The translations under genes and the position numbers were made by a program. From Daphnia carinata (lineage: Eukaryota > Arthropoda > Branchiopoda > Diplostraca > Daphniidae), in contig NC_081336.1 of NCBI RefSeq assembly GCF_022539665.2, positions 4,914,221 through 4,978,220 of the forward strand: a stretch of 64,000 nt of DNA. Reading direction: 5' to 3'. The notes beneath the pieces are model-generated. The model did not search any database and was not told where the DNA came from. It saw only the letters and a list, made by a program, of their open reading frames with translations. Positions 1-12,036 of the stretch are shown here, one piece after another; positions within the stretch are counted from its first letter, which is position 1; each line of letters starts with the position of its first letter.

Positions 1-134
1 ATGCCGACACCTATACAAAACCTTGACAGTGAATAGAAATAGTATTCTTTCGCCACGTTTGTTCCGGTAAGGTTCTGTGAACGTCAATCGGACTTGAATG
101 GTTTTCTCATTTGCTCCTGCAAGAAAGACTATTT

Positions 135-174
<40 letters not shown>

Positions 175-1270
175 TTTTGTAATGGAACATCTGTCTCAAA
201 CATCTGAGTCCAAACGGAAAAGGATAGGGTGGGGCGGAAGACGTCGTGAAGGAAACGCGCTTTAGGTCAGGGTTCACGCACAGCTTCGCAGCTTTCGTAA
301 TTATGTCCGCATTGTAATAACCACGCCACGTTTCTTGTGTCTCCGTCCTTTTTTAATCTGTTTTAATACTTAAACATCTTTTGGCGATTTGAAGAAATCA
401 ATCGACGACAAGCCTCGCTCACTGCGAGGCTGTAACTAGTTTCTACCGTTCTCTAGTCAAGTTTCACCCGTGGGCGTTGCAGCGCTAATGGTTACTTGTA
501 AATAGCAAAAACAAAAAATTGAAAATGAATTAGCTGTCATTTTCAGTCGAATGCGCTTCATTGTTGCGATGGGCACCAACGAGCGAAGACGTTTCATAGA
601 CGGAACTTCACTAATGAATAAATCATGACTGAAAAATAAAAGCCCGATATTATAATTGGTACAAACTGGAAAGTTTCGAAGTTTTCTCAACGAAACAATG
701 AGCTTAACCTGATGAAAAGCGACAAATGATGGAAGATTCATTTACACCGGCCATGTAAAATGAAAGGGCGTCTATGAGGATCATGATTGGTTTGGTTGCG
801 AAAAAATGTGTGTAATAACCAAGGAAAAGCTCATTGTGCATTAGTTCTGACCCGTTTTGAGATTTGCGTGGCAAAGGGAAACCTTGTTAGGCTGCCCCAC
901 GTGCGCCATTGTAATACTGTCCAATACGATGCATTCCGTTTTTTGTTTTATCGTCAGGAACAGGCCGGGTTGCAGTACATAGAACGAGCCAACATTCACC
1001 CAGCGACTGCAACTCATATTTCACCATTACCAGTATGGCTTTTAAAGTTGAGAGTAAGGAAGTAAAGTGTACGACAGATGGCTAGATGTAATTGTCGTAG
1101 CATCCAATCCACCAAAGTTCATAGTCTACAAAATATCATTCTTCCGAATGGCGTTGCCCTGTAGTTGGCTGTACAGAGTCTAATTAAAAGGCGCAACTCC
1201 TAATGGCAAGTGTTGTGAACACATGCATTAAGCGAGGATGAACTTAACTTAATAAACATGAAAGTTATCT

Positions 1271-1301
<31 letters not shown>

Positions 1302-2913
1302 TGATTGATTTTTTTTTTTTAGTACAGTATTGGCTGTTTATTGGTTGAATGCCGTCAACAGGTTTCACTTGCTTCCCTAAGCAATCTTACACAGCAGAAG
1401 AGGTCAATAATATAGTTCCAACATTTTACAGTGTATGTGTACGTACTTGTGTAGTTGTTGGCATTACGGGCTATTTGCCTAAAGCTTTCTGGACGAAGGT
1501 TTATGGCGGTTAAGTTAACAAAAATTTGGCTATGGGTAAATGTTAAATTTCTCTTTTCGAAAAAGGTTCGCCGCCTCTCCTCCCTCTTTTTGAAATCCTT
1601 CTGTTAGCTGTGTTGACCTTTTTTTTCTCGTTTTCTTTGTACCACGGCGAAGAGCCGACCGTATTTGTTAATTCGGCGTTATTCTCAGGCAAGTCAGGAA
1701 CGTCGTTAACCTTTGTCCACCTTCGCTTTGTCAATGGTTATTTGTAACGGCTGTCGTTCAAATAACCCATTCAGTGGTGGGCTGCAATCGGTCCTCGTCT
1801 CTTCTATACGCTGTAGCCTGAAAACAGAAAATGCGACGAATAGTCTAGGTTTTCCGCAAATTCCTCTAACACGAAACTCGAAAATTGTTTAAACACGTAC
1901 GATTATTTTGTACCATAATTAAAATGCTAAATAACACGCGTATACCGTTCTAAGTGAGTACCCAGCGCGGGGTGGGTCATTGGCCGATCAAGTCACGCAC
2001 ATTTGTACGAGTGAATTTTTGCGAAAGATGTCTAATAGGATGTAGAATCATACAGATATAGTATTCATTGACTTTTTATCAAGAATGTCACGAATCTCGA
2101 TCAGACTGTTTTTCTCAAATGCTGGTGGAGGCGTCATCGATATACCTTTGCTAAAAAGCAAAGGTATAACTAGATATAAGCAATTTTACTTTGAACGGAG
2201 CCCTTTTATTTTTCATGACTTTTCCCCTCATCACCACTTTATAGCCAATTAAAAATATACGAGGACTTGTTTTAATTCTGCCCAAACTAAATGCCTTAAA
2301 CCACTTCAGTTAGCGGTTGATCAGGACAATGTCAGTGTAATTATCGATGCTTAGCTCTCGCTTTTCGTATCGTCATGTGGAATATTAAAAAACAAAATAT
2401 TGTAAATATTTTTTTATTAGGTGACAAGTGTCACACCGGGGATGTTCTTCAAACAGCATAGTGACACCATTACAAAAGTAAAATACAATTTTTTCGATTT
2501 GAGTACTTTGCCGGCTTCGGGCCTTCCTCCAGTTCCCCGCTTAAAGGCAATAACTTACACTTTTTGCCACCTACTGCTGGTTTGTGAAACTAAGTTGAAC
2601 TGTCACTGCACAATTTTTCTTCTAAAACAATCAAACGGGGACATTATCTCGTCAGTTAGAACTAGATGATTGAGCTACATTTTTAACCATTTATCTACTG
2701 TTTACTTTATATCACAATTAGAAATTATTTTATATCTTAGAATACAGGCTTTTTTGAGCAATCGCTAGAGGACGTGAAGTTGACAAAATGCTGTCGTCTG
2801 CTTCCTGAGTAGGCTTGACAATCGTGTCCTAATCTTAACACACGCACGTGTTAAATTAGTGTGGTTAGGGATTTCTGTATCAGGGCTACGCATTCAGTAA
2901 ATTTAAACCTGCC
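1..2913. other. Intergenic region without a recognised gene
   Basis: I find no convincing coding exon, RNA gene or transposase here. Visible content is homopolymer runs (T-run near 137-171, A-run near 1,276-1,301 followed by a T-run), AT-rich sequence and one perfect hairpin listed separately. Short open frames on both strands show no recognisable domain. The last few hundred bases should include the promoter and 5' UTR of the downstream RPF1 gene, but no clear TATA box decides it. Confidence 0.6.
2141..2168. repeat. Perfect 12-bp hairpin with AAAA loop
   Basis: The arm tatacctttgct (2,141-2,152) is followed by four A and then its exact reverse complement (2,157-2,168). It sits in an intergenic region with no neighbouring gene that would explain it. 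Confidence 0.8.
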
Positions 2914-4271
2914 ATGGAAAATCCAGAGAATTCCGAGAATGCTGAAGTGCTAGTGAAGCCTCCCACTTTAACAGCGAGTGATCGCCTTGCAGCGAAAAAA
3001 CGATTTCGCACACAGCGGAGACTGTCGACAATGAAAAACAAGGTTTTGCGGAATGCACAGTGGGCTACTTTAAAAAAAGAAAAACGGAAGGTTACTGTTT
3101 GTATGGATCACATTTTAGGCCTTCAAATAAATATAGAGCATTTTATAGGTGAAAAAAGAAGGTCAAAAACAGAGGAAGAAGGAGGCTGAAGCTTTGGGTG
3201 ATAAGGCACCCCCAAAACAAATTCCACGCACAATAGAAAACACAAGAGAAACTGACATTACCACGGTTGATCATGATGATGAAGAAGTCACATTTGACAT
3301 TACCCATGATGAATATGAATCATATTTTTCAAAAACTTACGTGCCTAAAATTTTGATAACATCTTCAGACAATCCTCATTCAGTAAGTGTATCACTATCT
3401 GGAATCATTTGGATGGATATAATGAAATATTTGAAAATGAAACTTTTTGAATTCCAGAAAACCATTCATTTCATTCGTGAATTGACAAAAATTTTCCCCA
3501 AATCTGAGTGCCAGTGGAGAAAGCGTTCTAGTGTAAAGAAAATGATCCAGAGTGCTAAAGAAAAGGATTACACTGATGTTGTAGTGGTCAATGAAGACAG
3601 GCGAGTTCCAAGTAAGGGACAATTACATTATTTGAAAATATTTTTTCAAAAGATGTAATCAATAGTGTACTTCTTTTTTAAAATGTATTTACCAGACGGG
3701 ATGTTGGTGTCCCATTTGCCGGATGGTCCCACTGCTTACTTCAAACTTAGCAATGTCAAATTGACAAAAGACATGAAGGTATTTTTTGCTTTATAATTCC
3801 CTTAGGTATTTATAATGAGGCTATCTTGGTCATTTTTGTAAATCAAGTACAAGAACATCATCAAGGAATTCACTACTCACAGACCAGAGGTTATTCTGAA
3901 CAATTTCCAGACCCGCCTTGGTCAGGCTGTGAGTAGAATGTTAGCATCTCTATTTCACTATGACCCGCAATTTAAAGGTCGTCGAGCAGTGACTTTTCAT
4001 AATCAACGAGACTACATTTTCTTTAGACATCATAGGTTGGTAATCTTTACATGTTCTTTGGTCATTTATATTGCTGCAGCTTTTTTTTTTGCATAGGTAT
4101 GAGTTTAAATCTCAGAAAAGGGCTGCATTACGCGAATTAGGTCCTAGGTTTACTTTACGACTAAAATGGTTGCAAAAAGGAACTTTTGATACCATCGAGG
4201 GTGATTATGAATGGATTATCGCAGGAAAACGACATGAAATGGAAACTAGCAGGCGTAGATTCTTCCTTTAA
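2914..4271 (+). CDS. RPF1: Ribosome production factor 1 (Brix domain), six exons
   Basis: RPF1 is a nucleolar Brix/IMP4-family protein needed for maturation of the large ribosomal subunit (family knowledge). Exons I infer: 2914-3090, 3149-3382, 3458-3611, 3696-3778, 3848-4035 and 4097-4271. All five introns are GT-AG, 58-84 nt, and the joined frame is 337 codons including stop, close to the ~350 residues usual for the family. Seen in the sequence: [10 protein letters not shown] in exon 2, then [13 protein letters not shown] opening the Brix domain, [16 protein letters not shown] in exon 4, [12 protein letters not shown] and [15 protein letters not shown] in exon 5 into 6, and [10 protein letters not shown] plus [10 protein letters not shown] at the C-terminus. 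The start ATG at 2914 is preceded by an acceptable Kozak context (gccATGg). No frameshift or stop interrupts the model, so it appears functional. The identification rests on several conserved blocks in order. Confidence 0.94.
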
Positions 4272-5814
4272 CAGTCTATAACACTTTGTGCTGGGAAAAA
4301 TTGAATACACTTCTGTGTAATATACGACACAAGAGCATGGTCATTATGGCAAGGTTTTAGTGCCATTATTATCGCCAGCACCTCAACCTTAGAGGTTATC
4401 CAGCGCCCGGACCTCAACCTCGGATGTTATCCAGCTCCCAACCCTCAACCTGGGATGCCATGCATCACCCCGGTACACTAACGCGCGATTAGAAAAGCTA
4501 TCTCGCTCGGCTATTTCGAAAGCTATCTGTCAAAGCTATGTTGCCGCATGGCGGGGAATGAGAGAAGCGGTGTAATGGAGCTACGAGATTGGAATTGTGG
4601 CACCTTGCACAGGGCCCTAGCGCCTCCTGGTCTCTGGCTAACTAAATAATATCCTCCGCCAAAATACGCTCTGCAAGATATGGAACGTTTTCATAAGGGA
4701 ACGTTCCATTGGACATGATCTGCTAGGTCCAATAATTTTTTCGATTCAAATTCACGGTAGGTAGCTCCTAAAACGTTTAACGTTTTTAATAAAGGCGAGA
4801 TAGGCGTGATGTCACTGGACGTCTTATTTGAGGTTTGTCTTACATGCGGACGTTCTGTGGAAATTTTTCTGCTAGAAATTCACAGTGCAACATGGTATAT
4901 ACAGCCCATAATTTCGCTCTGAATTCTCTTAATATGTACACATGATGCAATTGTACGTCGTAATTAGTGTGAAAGCACTGGAACGTTCTGCTTCAACTAC
5001 TGTTTGGAGACCAAAGCTTGCTCGCCCGTCCACTCTTAAGTAATTTCGCACATAATTACACCCCTTTCTTTGACCGCAGACCCTCTCATTGTCTATGCCC
5101 GTGAAAACGCCTGTTGTAGCTACTCGTCCTCCTCGTCATAGTTCTGTTCATTTACCCTCTCACTCTCCTCCAAAATGCCTATTGTAATGGCCCGTCGGCC
5201 CTTTCGTTGTCTCTGTCCGTCCTCCAATTCAGTTCTGCTCTCCCAAACGCATGCTGTAGGCGCCCGTTGACCCTTACATTGCGTCTTCCCGCCCAACACC
5301 GCACAGTCTCTGTCCGTCCACCCACTATGCCGAGATGCTGGGCCAATAGGACATCGAAGGGCCATCTTCATTTTCGTAGCTGCCTACGTATTTGCCACAT
5401 GGAAGGAAAGAAATCGCAACCGAATTACGACAGAAACGGACCTGGAGAACTTGCGGGTGTGCATTACCCCACTAACAATATCCCCTTATTTTTTTTAATG
5501 TGTATTCTTATCTTTTTTTTAAATTTTTTATCTAACTTTATGCAATATTGTATTGACATTAAAAAAAAAACTTTGCATATTGCATTTTTGTTGTTGTTTT
5601 TCGGTTGCATACAAATAGTTTGACGGTTTCTTATTATTTTTCTGTAAATGTTTCCGTATTTTTTAAAAAACTTTTCCATTATTCTTGATTTGCCATATCC
5701 CAAACATATTTTTAAAAAGTCATATAGATAACAGTGAATCATAATTCTACTAAATAGGAATTTTAAATTTAAAAAAATCTTGGATGGGCACGCAATATTT
5801 TTTCTTTTTCTATT
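4272..5814. other. Intergenic region with short decayed tandem repeats
   Basis: Follows the RPF1 stop codon. It contains a three-copy ~30 bp repeat at 4,381-4,471 and a pyrimidine-rich stretch near 5,085-5,300. In that stretch similar phrases (gtccgtcctcc, cctgttgtag / cctattgtaa / catgctgtag) recur at roughly 85 bp spacing, suggesting an old minisatellite. I see no gene. Confidence 0.5.
4381..4471. repeat. Three-copy ~30 bp minisatellite
   Basis: Units at 4,381-4,411, 4,412-4,441 and 4,442-4,471 each begin cctcaacct (third unit ccctcaacct), followed by a gg-at-tatccagc-like segment. They are diverged from each other by several bases. Confidence 0.8.
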
Positions 5815-5817
5815 AGG

Positions 5818-6310
5818 TTTGTAAGTGATATTCTTGCTGTTTATGTAATATTACTATGGTCAACCGAGATCACAGATAAAACTAAAAATTTTAATCTGGC
5901 TGTTTCGTGCTGTACTTCGTCGTATGTGTATCTGATGTACTTCGTCTTTGCCTTTAGTCGACAGTGGTAAACGAAACATGGAAAGGTAAAAGTTTTTAAA
6001 GTTGACAGATACGAAATCCTCGCTCAATCTGCCAATAAGAAATTATTTCAAAAGCTGGAAAGCAGTAGTAGGTTATTTACAAACTGCATGAATGTGGTGC
6101 ACTGGTTTAGTGATATGATTCATTTTTTGAATGTAGGAGGCCCCGAGTTGAAATCCCGGATGGGTCTTACGCTTATTCAATATTACTCTCAATCATCACT
6201 CATTCTATTTATATGAAGTAATTTTCTTCGACATAATATCGCGTACGGCTAGTGAACTGTCTTATCATGCCTATTGAATTGATAAGATACCTAACGAATT
6301 TGTGTATCCC
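5818..6310 (+). repeat. Diverged, rearranged relic of the tRNA array unit
   Basis: Block 5,818-6,040 resembles the spacer downstream of Pro(CGG) in every array unit; shared phrases include ttcttgctgtt, ccgagatcacagata, ctggctgtttc and atcctcgctc. Block 6,085-6,310 resembles the Pro(UGG) gene with its 3' flank, with shared phrases tcatcactca, tcatgcct and ttgaattgataa. In the array the two pieces lie on opposite strands and are separated by Arg and Leu genes. Here both read on + and are adjacent, so this is an inverted or rearranged old copy ~9.4 kb outside the array. Confidence 0.75.
6096..6167 (+). pseudogene. tRNA-Pro pseudogene in the relic unit
   Basis: Aligns end to end with the 72-nt Pro(UGG) gene of the array (D-arm ctggtttagtgatatgatt, T-arm cccgagttgaaatcccgga). 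The 5' anticodon stem has become CATTT and no longer pairs with GTAGG, the acceptor stem has several mismatches, and the T-loop TTCAAAT has become TTGAAAT. It is unlikely to make a tRNA. Confidence 0.8.
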
Positions 6311-6544
6311 ACACCATAATCCTTTTTCATTTCACCGTTTTCGATTTATGTTAGAAAACACGAGCCAGGAGAATCCGTGTAAGGAACTGTGAACCTATGC
6401 CCCTTCGTCTCCTCGTACCCCACCAACTTTCGTCCCACAGATTTCTAGGAAAATTAATCATAAAAACGTAGTTTCCCAAAAGTGTCAGACCGATGCGTTA
6501 TTCTGTTTTATTGGCTGGATAACAGTCCAAGAATGGAAATGTGC

Positions 6545-6576
<32 letters not shown>

Positions 6577-7000
6577 TTCTATGTTTTTTCCCCTTCTAAT
6601 ATATACATCACCGCACAACAAATCCCCTATCAAGTATCCCCGATCTTATTTCTTTTTCCAGGAGTGCATGCCGTGTCCTTGATTTCTTGGAAACCGGAAG
6701 GAGCCTAGAAATGGATTTCGTGATTTTTCAAAATTTTCTTAATGCTGACGTTCGGCAACGTCAGACAGATATGAATTTAATTTTTGTAAGCAGTTCGCTA
6801 GATACTCGCAGTTTGCAAATTGGATGTTTACCCTACCCAAATTTCAAACAACAATATATTTTTATACGTTACAGCCCGTTGCCATGAAATTGGCTACATT
6901 AAAAAAAAAAACGTCAAGCACTATTCTTCAGCCTCTGGTTCGGGATTCACATAGATAGCGCTAAGAGATGCGCTGTCCCCTAGCAAGCACAAAGAATACA
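6311..7000. other. Intergenic spacer
   Basis: AT-rich sequence with an A-run near 6,546-6,570. Nothing else recognisable; it separates the tRNA relic from the 3' side of the receptor gene. Confidence 0.5.
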
Positions 7001-7004
7001 GAAA

Positions 7005-7644
7005 ATTAATTTAAAATTTATATAAAATATATAAGCTATACTAATAATAATAACTTTTTCGACCAGAAAATTTCTTAAGTGACCATAGCTCGTACCCGAT
7101 TCACTCGATAGCGCCAAATGGGAAGAGGTTGAAAACGCGGATTCACTGCTCCTGCAAAAATGACTAATAATTAGCACTGTTTCTGCTCTGTGACTACTCG
7201 ATGTAACCTGCAATGAAAACACGGCGGGCGATGGAAAACTGAGTGGTCCTGTAGGCATTGATGAGATTTTTGTGGATGCGAGGATGCTGAAGATTCCGAG
7301 ACCAAAATGGTGGTATTCAAGGGGTCAAACGTTGACGTTTGTTGATACAATATCACCGGTGGTCGATCGAAAAGGCTTCGACGGATGAATGGCATCATCA
7401 TTCTCGGTGGAGCTGTGCTAGATATTGATCGGATACATGTGGCTTCAAGGCAACCTGTCACAATCAAGATAAATAATGCCTCATGATGACAGTGTAGGCG
7501 AGTCCTAAAATACATGTTCTGAAAGTAGAAAACTAGTTGTATACTTTCCATTTTGTAAGTTGATGTCGATTTCTTCATAGATATGGCTTTCATTATTGTC
7601 TTTCGGTGCAGTAACAAGCGAAATTTCATCCTGCAGTTCAATAC
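7005..7644 (-). other. Possible alternative 3' exons of the SRCR/CUB receptor gene
   Basis: Downstream of the last confident receptor exon, a strong acceptor (pyrimidine tract ending ctacag, exon from 7,644) opens a frame reading IELQDEISLVTA and then HIYEEIDINLQ before a stop at 7,505. This looks like an acidic cytoplasmic tail. Further acceptor-like sites precede long open frames down to ~7,000. I could not find a splice donor in the right phase to join them to the upstream exon, so membership in the gene is unproven. Confidence 0.35.
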
Positions 7645-7859
7645 CTGTAGCATAGAGCACGATTAAGAAACATAAAAGAAAGATGGTTTATGCGTCAGCA
7701 AACATAAATTTTCCATAGAAAAAAAAAATGAAAGATGATCCAGGAAGCAACATTCTTTTTGTCTGAAAAATTATTCCGCAAAAAAAAATTACGCTACACT
7801 GTAAGCTGTGTAGTTTACTCGTATTTCAATTTCAGGGCCATTGTACTTGCTGATTAGAC

Positions 7860-10394
7860 CTACGTACTTTGCATGGAAGCGAAACCAGCTGACGAAGACC
7901 GAGTTGTACGGTTGGTTGAATGCCACTTTTCCAGACGACGGGTTTGGTCCCAGTGACGGATATCACATTCTTGATCCGGGACTTTGGTTGCACTTCTGCG
8001 GCGTCCATGTATTATCTCCATTCGTCGATCTTCAAAGCCAGCTATATGGCTAAATGTTTCCACAGGCGGTGGTAGCTCGACTGTGGATAGAGGTGATCTT
8101 GCCAAACTCAGATGACCGTCCCTCGTCGGGAAAGAATGTGCCCAACAGTTTAAACATAAGCGCAAATACTCATTGTGGAAATTTCCCTTCCTTTAATTAC
8201 AAATTTTAAAAATAAAACCATTCTCTGTTGTAATATCTGTTTTGTGATATAATGCCGACTTACCAAATCCAAAGGAATAGTGCGATTATGAATGTTATCA
8301 ATATTGCGCTGCCTATTAGTACCCAGCGAATGATGGCAAAATTACTTGACAACTGAGCTGTGAGCAATGAAACCAAATAAATTTTTGTCTGTTTCGTTGA
8401 TGGTAGAAACTTCAACAACATTTACAACAGAACAACCAATACGGTCACTCTCTTTCTACCAATAATCACTTCTATATGTCTTTAAATTCTATGTTAGATA
8501 CCCTATCTTCTAAAATAAACCATCTAGCGAATACAATATGAAAATACCTGAGGGGACAAGCGAACATTCTGCCAGGAAGCCTTTTTTTGTTACATCGTCC
8601 ATCTTAAAGGAACTCGCCGTGTATCGAATAAGGATGCGGTTGGAAATTATGGTCAAATTTCCTTAATAAAGTTGATGAGTATAAAATCTACTGGAATTGT
8701 GTAGTAAATAAATGGTAGTATTAATTGCAAGCTTGCCTGGACTGTACCGGCCACAGAATCGACCATCTAACGCCATTTTTTTAATATCCTCATGCCATGA
8801 CATGATGTCCAGGGATCCCGACCGACAAGATACGACATTTATTGCCTGATTTTAAAAATTCTGTTATTAAGTTTTTGCTTTGCTAAATAATTAGTTAGTA
8901 AAAATATCCAAAATTATTGCTCGACCTCATCATAGATAGGACTAGGCAATTCAAACTGCTGAAACCTGATTTGCAACTAGAGGGTCAATTATATGAATTT
9001 TTTTTAATGATATCAACGACGAAAAAAACATTGGATTAGTCAAGTAACCAAAAATCATGTTTACATACATATATATTTTTAAAACTTCTCCTTACATTAT
9101 TCTCCGGTAGCAATGTAATGTTCCACTCACACACCACTAATGGAATGTAAATAGGGAATCCTGGTGAAGCTAAGATTATTCGAGTATCCTCTGCCATCAA
9201 GTACGAACGTGAACAATCTAGGCAAATACTATATATATTTTTTGTACGATTCACCGTATTATGTAGCACTTTAAACTCACCTCCGCATTCAATTGCCAAA
9301 AACTGACTGCAAGGACGTAAGATTGGGAAATGCCACCGACAATGGTCAACAAATTGTTCATCACCTCGACAGTAAGCGCTAAGCCCGCTAGAGTTCACAT
9401 GCAGACCTAATGTTTCTTTTCGAATGCCAAACCATCTGTTAACATAAATTTTAGTTTAGAACAATTTTAAGTTTGCCCGGAAGAAATTTACTGAAACACA
9501 ACAAAGTTTATCAGACTAATATATAAAAATATGGCAAAGCCGGTCTAGCTTCCCCTTGCTTTTGTGAGATATCTTTCCGTAATTTACATCGTTTTCAATT
9601 GATTATCCATAACGGAATTCCACATCAAACGGCACAAATCGAAACAACGGAATTCTTTACTGATCAATTTCGTGCAAGTAAGACTAAAGAAGAACTGTTG
9701 GTCTGTCTTAAAAATGATGCAAATGACCAGAGCAAAATATTACACTTTCTGAATCATCAGATAATCTTTCAGTTTCTTACCTAAGTTGCATGTGATATTT
9801 GATGAGAAAGAAGAAAACAATAATAAAATCACATAAAAAAAAGTATCTGTAAATAAATAGAAATGTTCACATAAATATATATTAGGCCTACTTGGTTGCT
9901 GTCATGAATCCTGACTGTCGGCAAATAACATGAGCTAGTTGTACCATTACATCCTTCTGGTTAGGTGGTTGATCATAGCAAATTGGTGAAGATGGACCTT
10001 GATTGCTTAGAAGTCCCAATTGGCTTATCCATGGTATAAATACTGGCCCGTCTTCTGTTGGCTGAGTTTGAAAACTGAGATGGAGTGGCACTTGATTTAG
10101 CAAATCTTCTTCATTTGTGTTTCTAGGTTGCCTTTCTCTCGTCTTTAGTTCCTAGAAAAAAAGACCAAAAACCAATCAGAACATGAAAAAACAAGGAAGA
10201 AAAAAATTTGTAGTAACACAAATTTCTTGGGTCGACAAGTAGAATGGAAATCTTGATATTATTAATCTAATTCTACTGCATACTAACAGAAAAATAAAAA
10301 CCTTAACGATTGCAATGTTTTCTGGAAAAGCGAGCAATTCAGCTCGATTTATCGCCGTTGCAAATGCAATCCAAATGCCACACTTGAACAGCAT
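7860..10394 (-). CDS. SRCR-CUB single-pass membrane protein, eight exons
   Basis: Exons on the minus strand that I infer: 10394-10302, 10151-9892, 9435-9281, 9217-9096, 8845-8737, 8661-8548, 8357-8264 and 8190-7860. Phases agree at every junction and the total is 1,278 nt, i.e. 425 residues. Exon 1 starts MLFKCGIWIAFATA, a signal peptide. Exons 2-3 encode a scavenger-receptor cysteine-rich domain (ICYDQPP, HVICRQSGF, YCRGDEQFVDHC, FLAIECG; about residues 70-170). Exons 4-6 form a CUB domain (SPGFPIYIP, CEWNITLLPE, GRFCGRYSPGNL, KKGFLAEC; about 170-283). Exon 7 is a membrane helix (WVLIGSAILITFIIALFLW). Exon 8 is a basic cytoplasmic tail. SRCR and CUB domains mediate extracellular protein binding, often in immunity or development; the ligand is unknown. 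Intron 5 appears to use a GC donor. The N-terminal ATG is the first in frame before the signal peptide. An alternative 3' end may lie downstream. Confidence 0.82.
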
Positions 10395-12036
10395 ACTCCG
10401 TGCAATAAATATCCGTGTCCACAACTGTTATACTACTGTCAGTAATATTGGGGATATTAGGAATATCGCTTATCGATACATCGTATCGGAAAACACGAAT
10501 GAAACCGATATGCATATATCATATCGGAAAATCAGATATATGCATATGATACCGATATTTCGCACCGCTGTCTACCAGTAAAAGATTTCCAAACGCGGAT
10601 TTCTCATACAATTAAAAATTTTTTTTTTAACTCATGAGGAATATATTCCTCTTCTTGGAAAAGAAGTTGAGGAATATGCTAAAAACCATCTCAACCTAAA
10701 TTCACCTCCAACCTCCTTCTTCCTGCACTCCAAGTGCTTAGCCCATTTACATTACTATCTTCCTCGATGTCTTCTTTTGCTGTCTTCCGTAAAGCCCTAT
10801 TTATTACCATTTTTATAAGGAATGAACAGTATCGAAACATTCATTTGCTAGGCTTGAGCCTCTGCCTTCCATGCATGTTTCAGTCGCTCTACACACTTGC
10901 CCATAGAAAATTGCAATGTTTTTGCACTGCATCGTTATATAATCAACATTATTTGCAAATCCGATATATTGGATTGATGTTTGGGATACACCACTCGACA
11001 TATCTATAGCGTTGTATTTTATAATCAAAATATGTACCTTAGAATAACAGCTGACGAACAGATATTTTTGGGTTCAAAGAAACATTATTGGGTTCAATCC
11101 ATATGGATTGATGCGTATCATATTATAGAGCACATGACAAAAAAAAAGTTTTCTAAAAAATAAATATCGTAATGGTTACATCAATACATTGTAACATTTT
11201 CTACGAAAATCAATACTCTTTCATTTGGTTTCCTGTATATTAAATGTCTGTAGAGGTCTACTAGCCAGCAAGCAAAGCTAACGGAGTAGAAGTTGAAGGT
11301 TTAAATCCAGTATTATGCATTCACACAAAACTATTCTGTCTTCACAAAACTTATTTCCATCATTTCCACAATCAAAAGCCAAAAATATCAAATCGGTTAC
11401 ATCTATCCATTGTAACAATTTTTACTTAAGTAAATTTTTTACTTATAGTCTAACTTCTTTTAATTCTTATTCAGGCGAATTCCATAATCTATGCGAAGGA
11501 TTGTATATTAGGTAGCGCGGTAGTCAGATAACACCATGTTATTCGAGTCTGCATGCCGAACTTTTTTTAAAAATATCAATCGGTTTACAAAAAAAATCGA
11601 TAAGATTGTGCGATATATCGGTATCGTGATATTCAACAGAAACATCGAAAATCGACATGTATTATGGACATATTTTTTTGCGGTTGCTTTCGTTAACTAT
11701 ACGGTAAAGCCGGAAGGTACTGGCACGACATATTGAAATATGTCTTTTTATTCAGTTTTGCATCGATACATTCTGGGTCTAATGGGATAATCAGCTCGAG
11801 GGCTAATGCTATGAATGGTATTTTTACATTTCTCATTGCTTTATGTAATAATAATAAAAAGCATGTTCACGGTTGGGCGCCGTCGGTAACTGCCCCTTTG
11901 GCCATGCCCGTGCTCCTTTTTCGCTCGTAGATCGAGTCGGAAGTTAATTCCTCGTTTTATGTCATCAAGTTAAATGTTATTATGATGATAACTTTACGGA
12001 ATTTATTCTTTGAACACGATGTTTTGTGTAAACACC
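10395..12036. other. Intergenic region with CGATA-rich patches
   Basis: No coding or RNA gene recognised. Two patches (10,440-10,570 and 11,570-11,660) are rich in cgata / tatcg words, including taccgatatt and cgatatatcggtatcg. They could be termini of a small decayed DNA transposon, but I could not align clear inverted repeats. Confidence 0.45.

Noticed and set aside
5207-5742. Overlapping open frames of 83-138 codons on both strands
   Set aside because: Low-complexity pyrimidine-rich minisatellite and AT-rich sequence; no domain or splice support.
11258-11310. Degenerate tRNA around ggtttaaatcc
   Set aside because: Only a T-loop resemblance; no arms fold.
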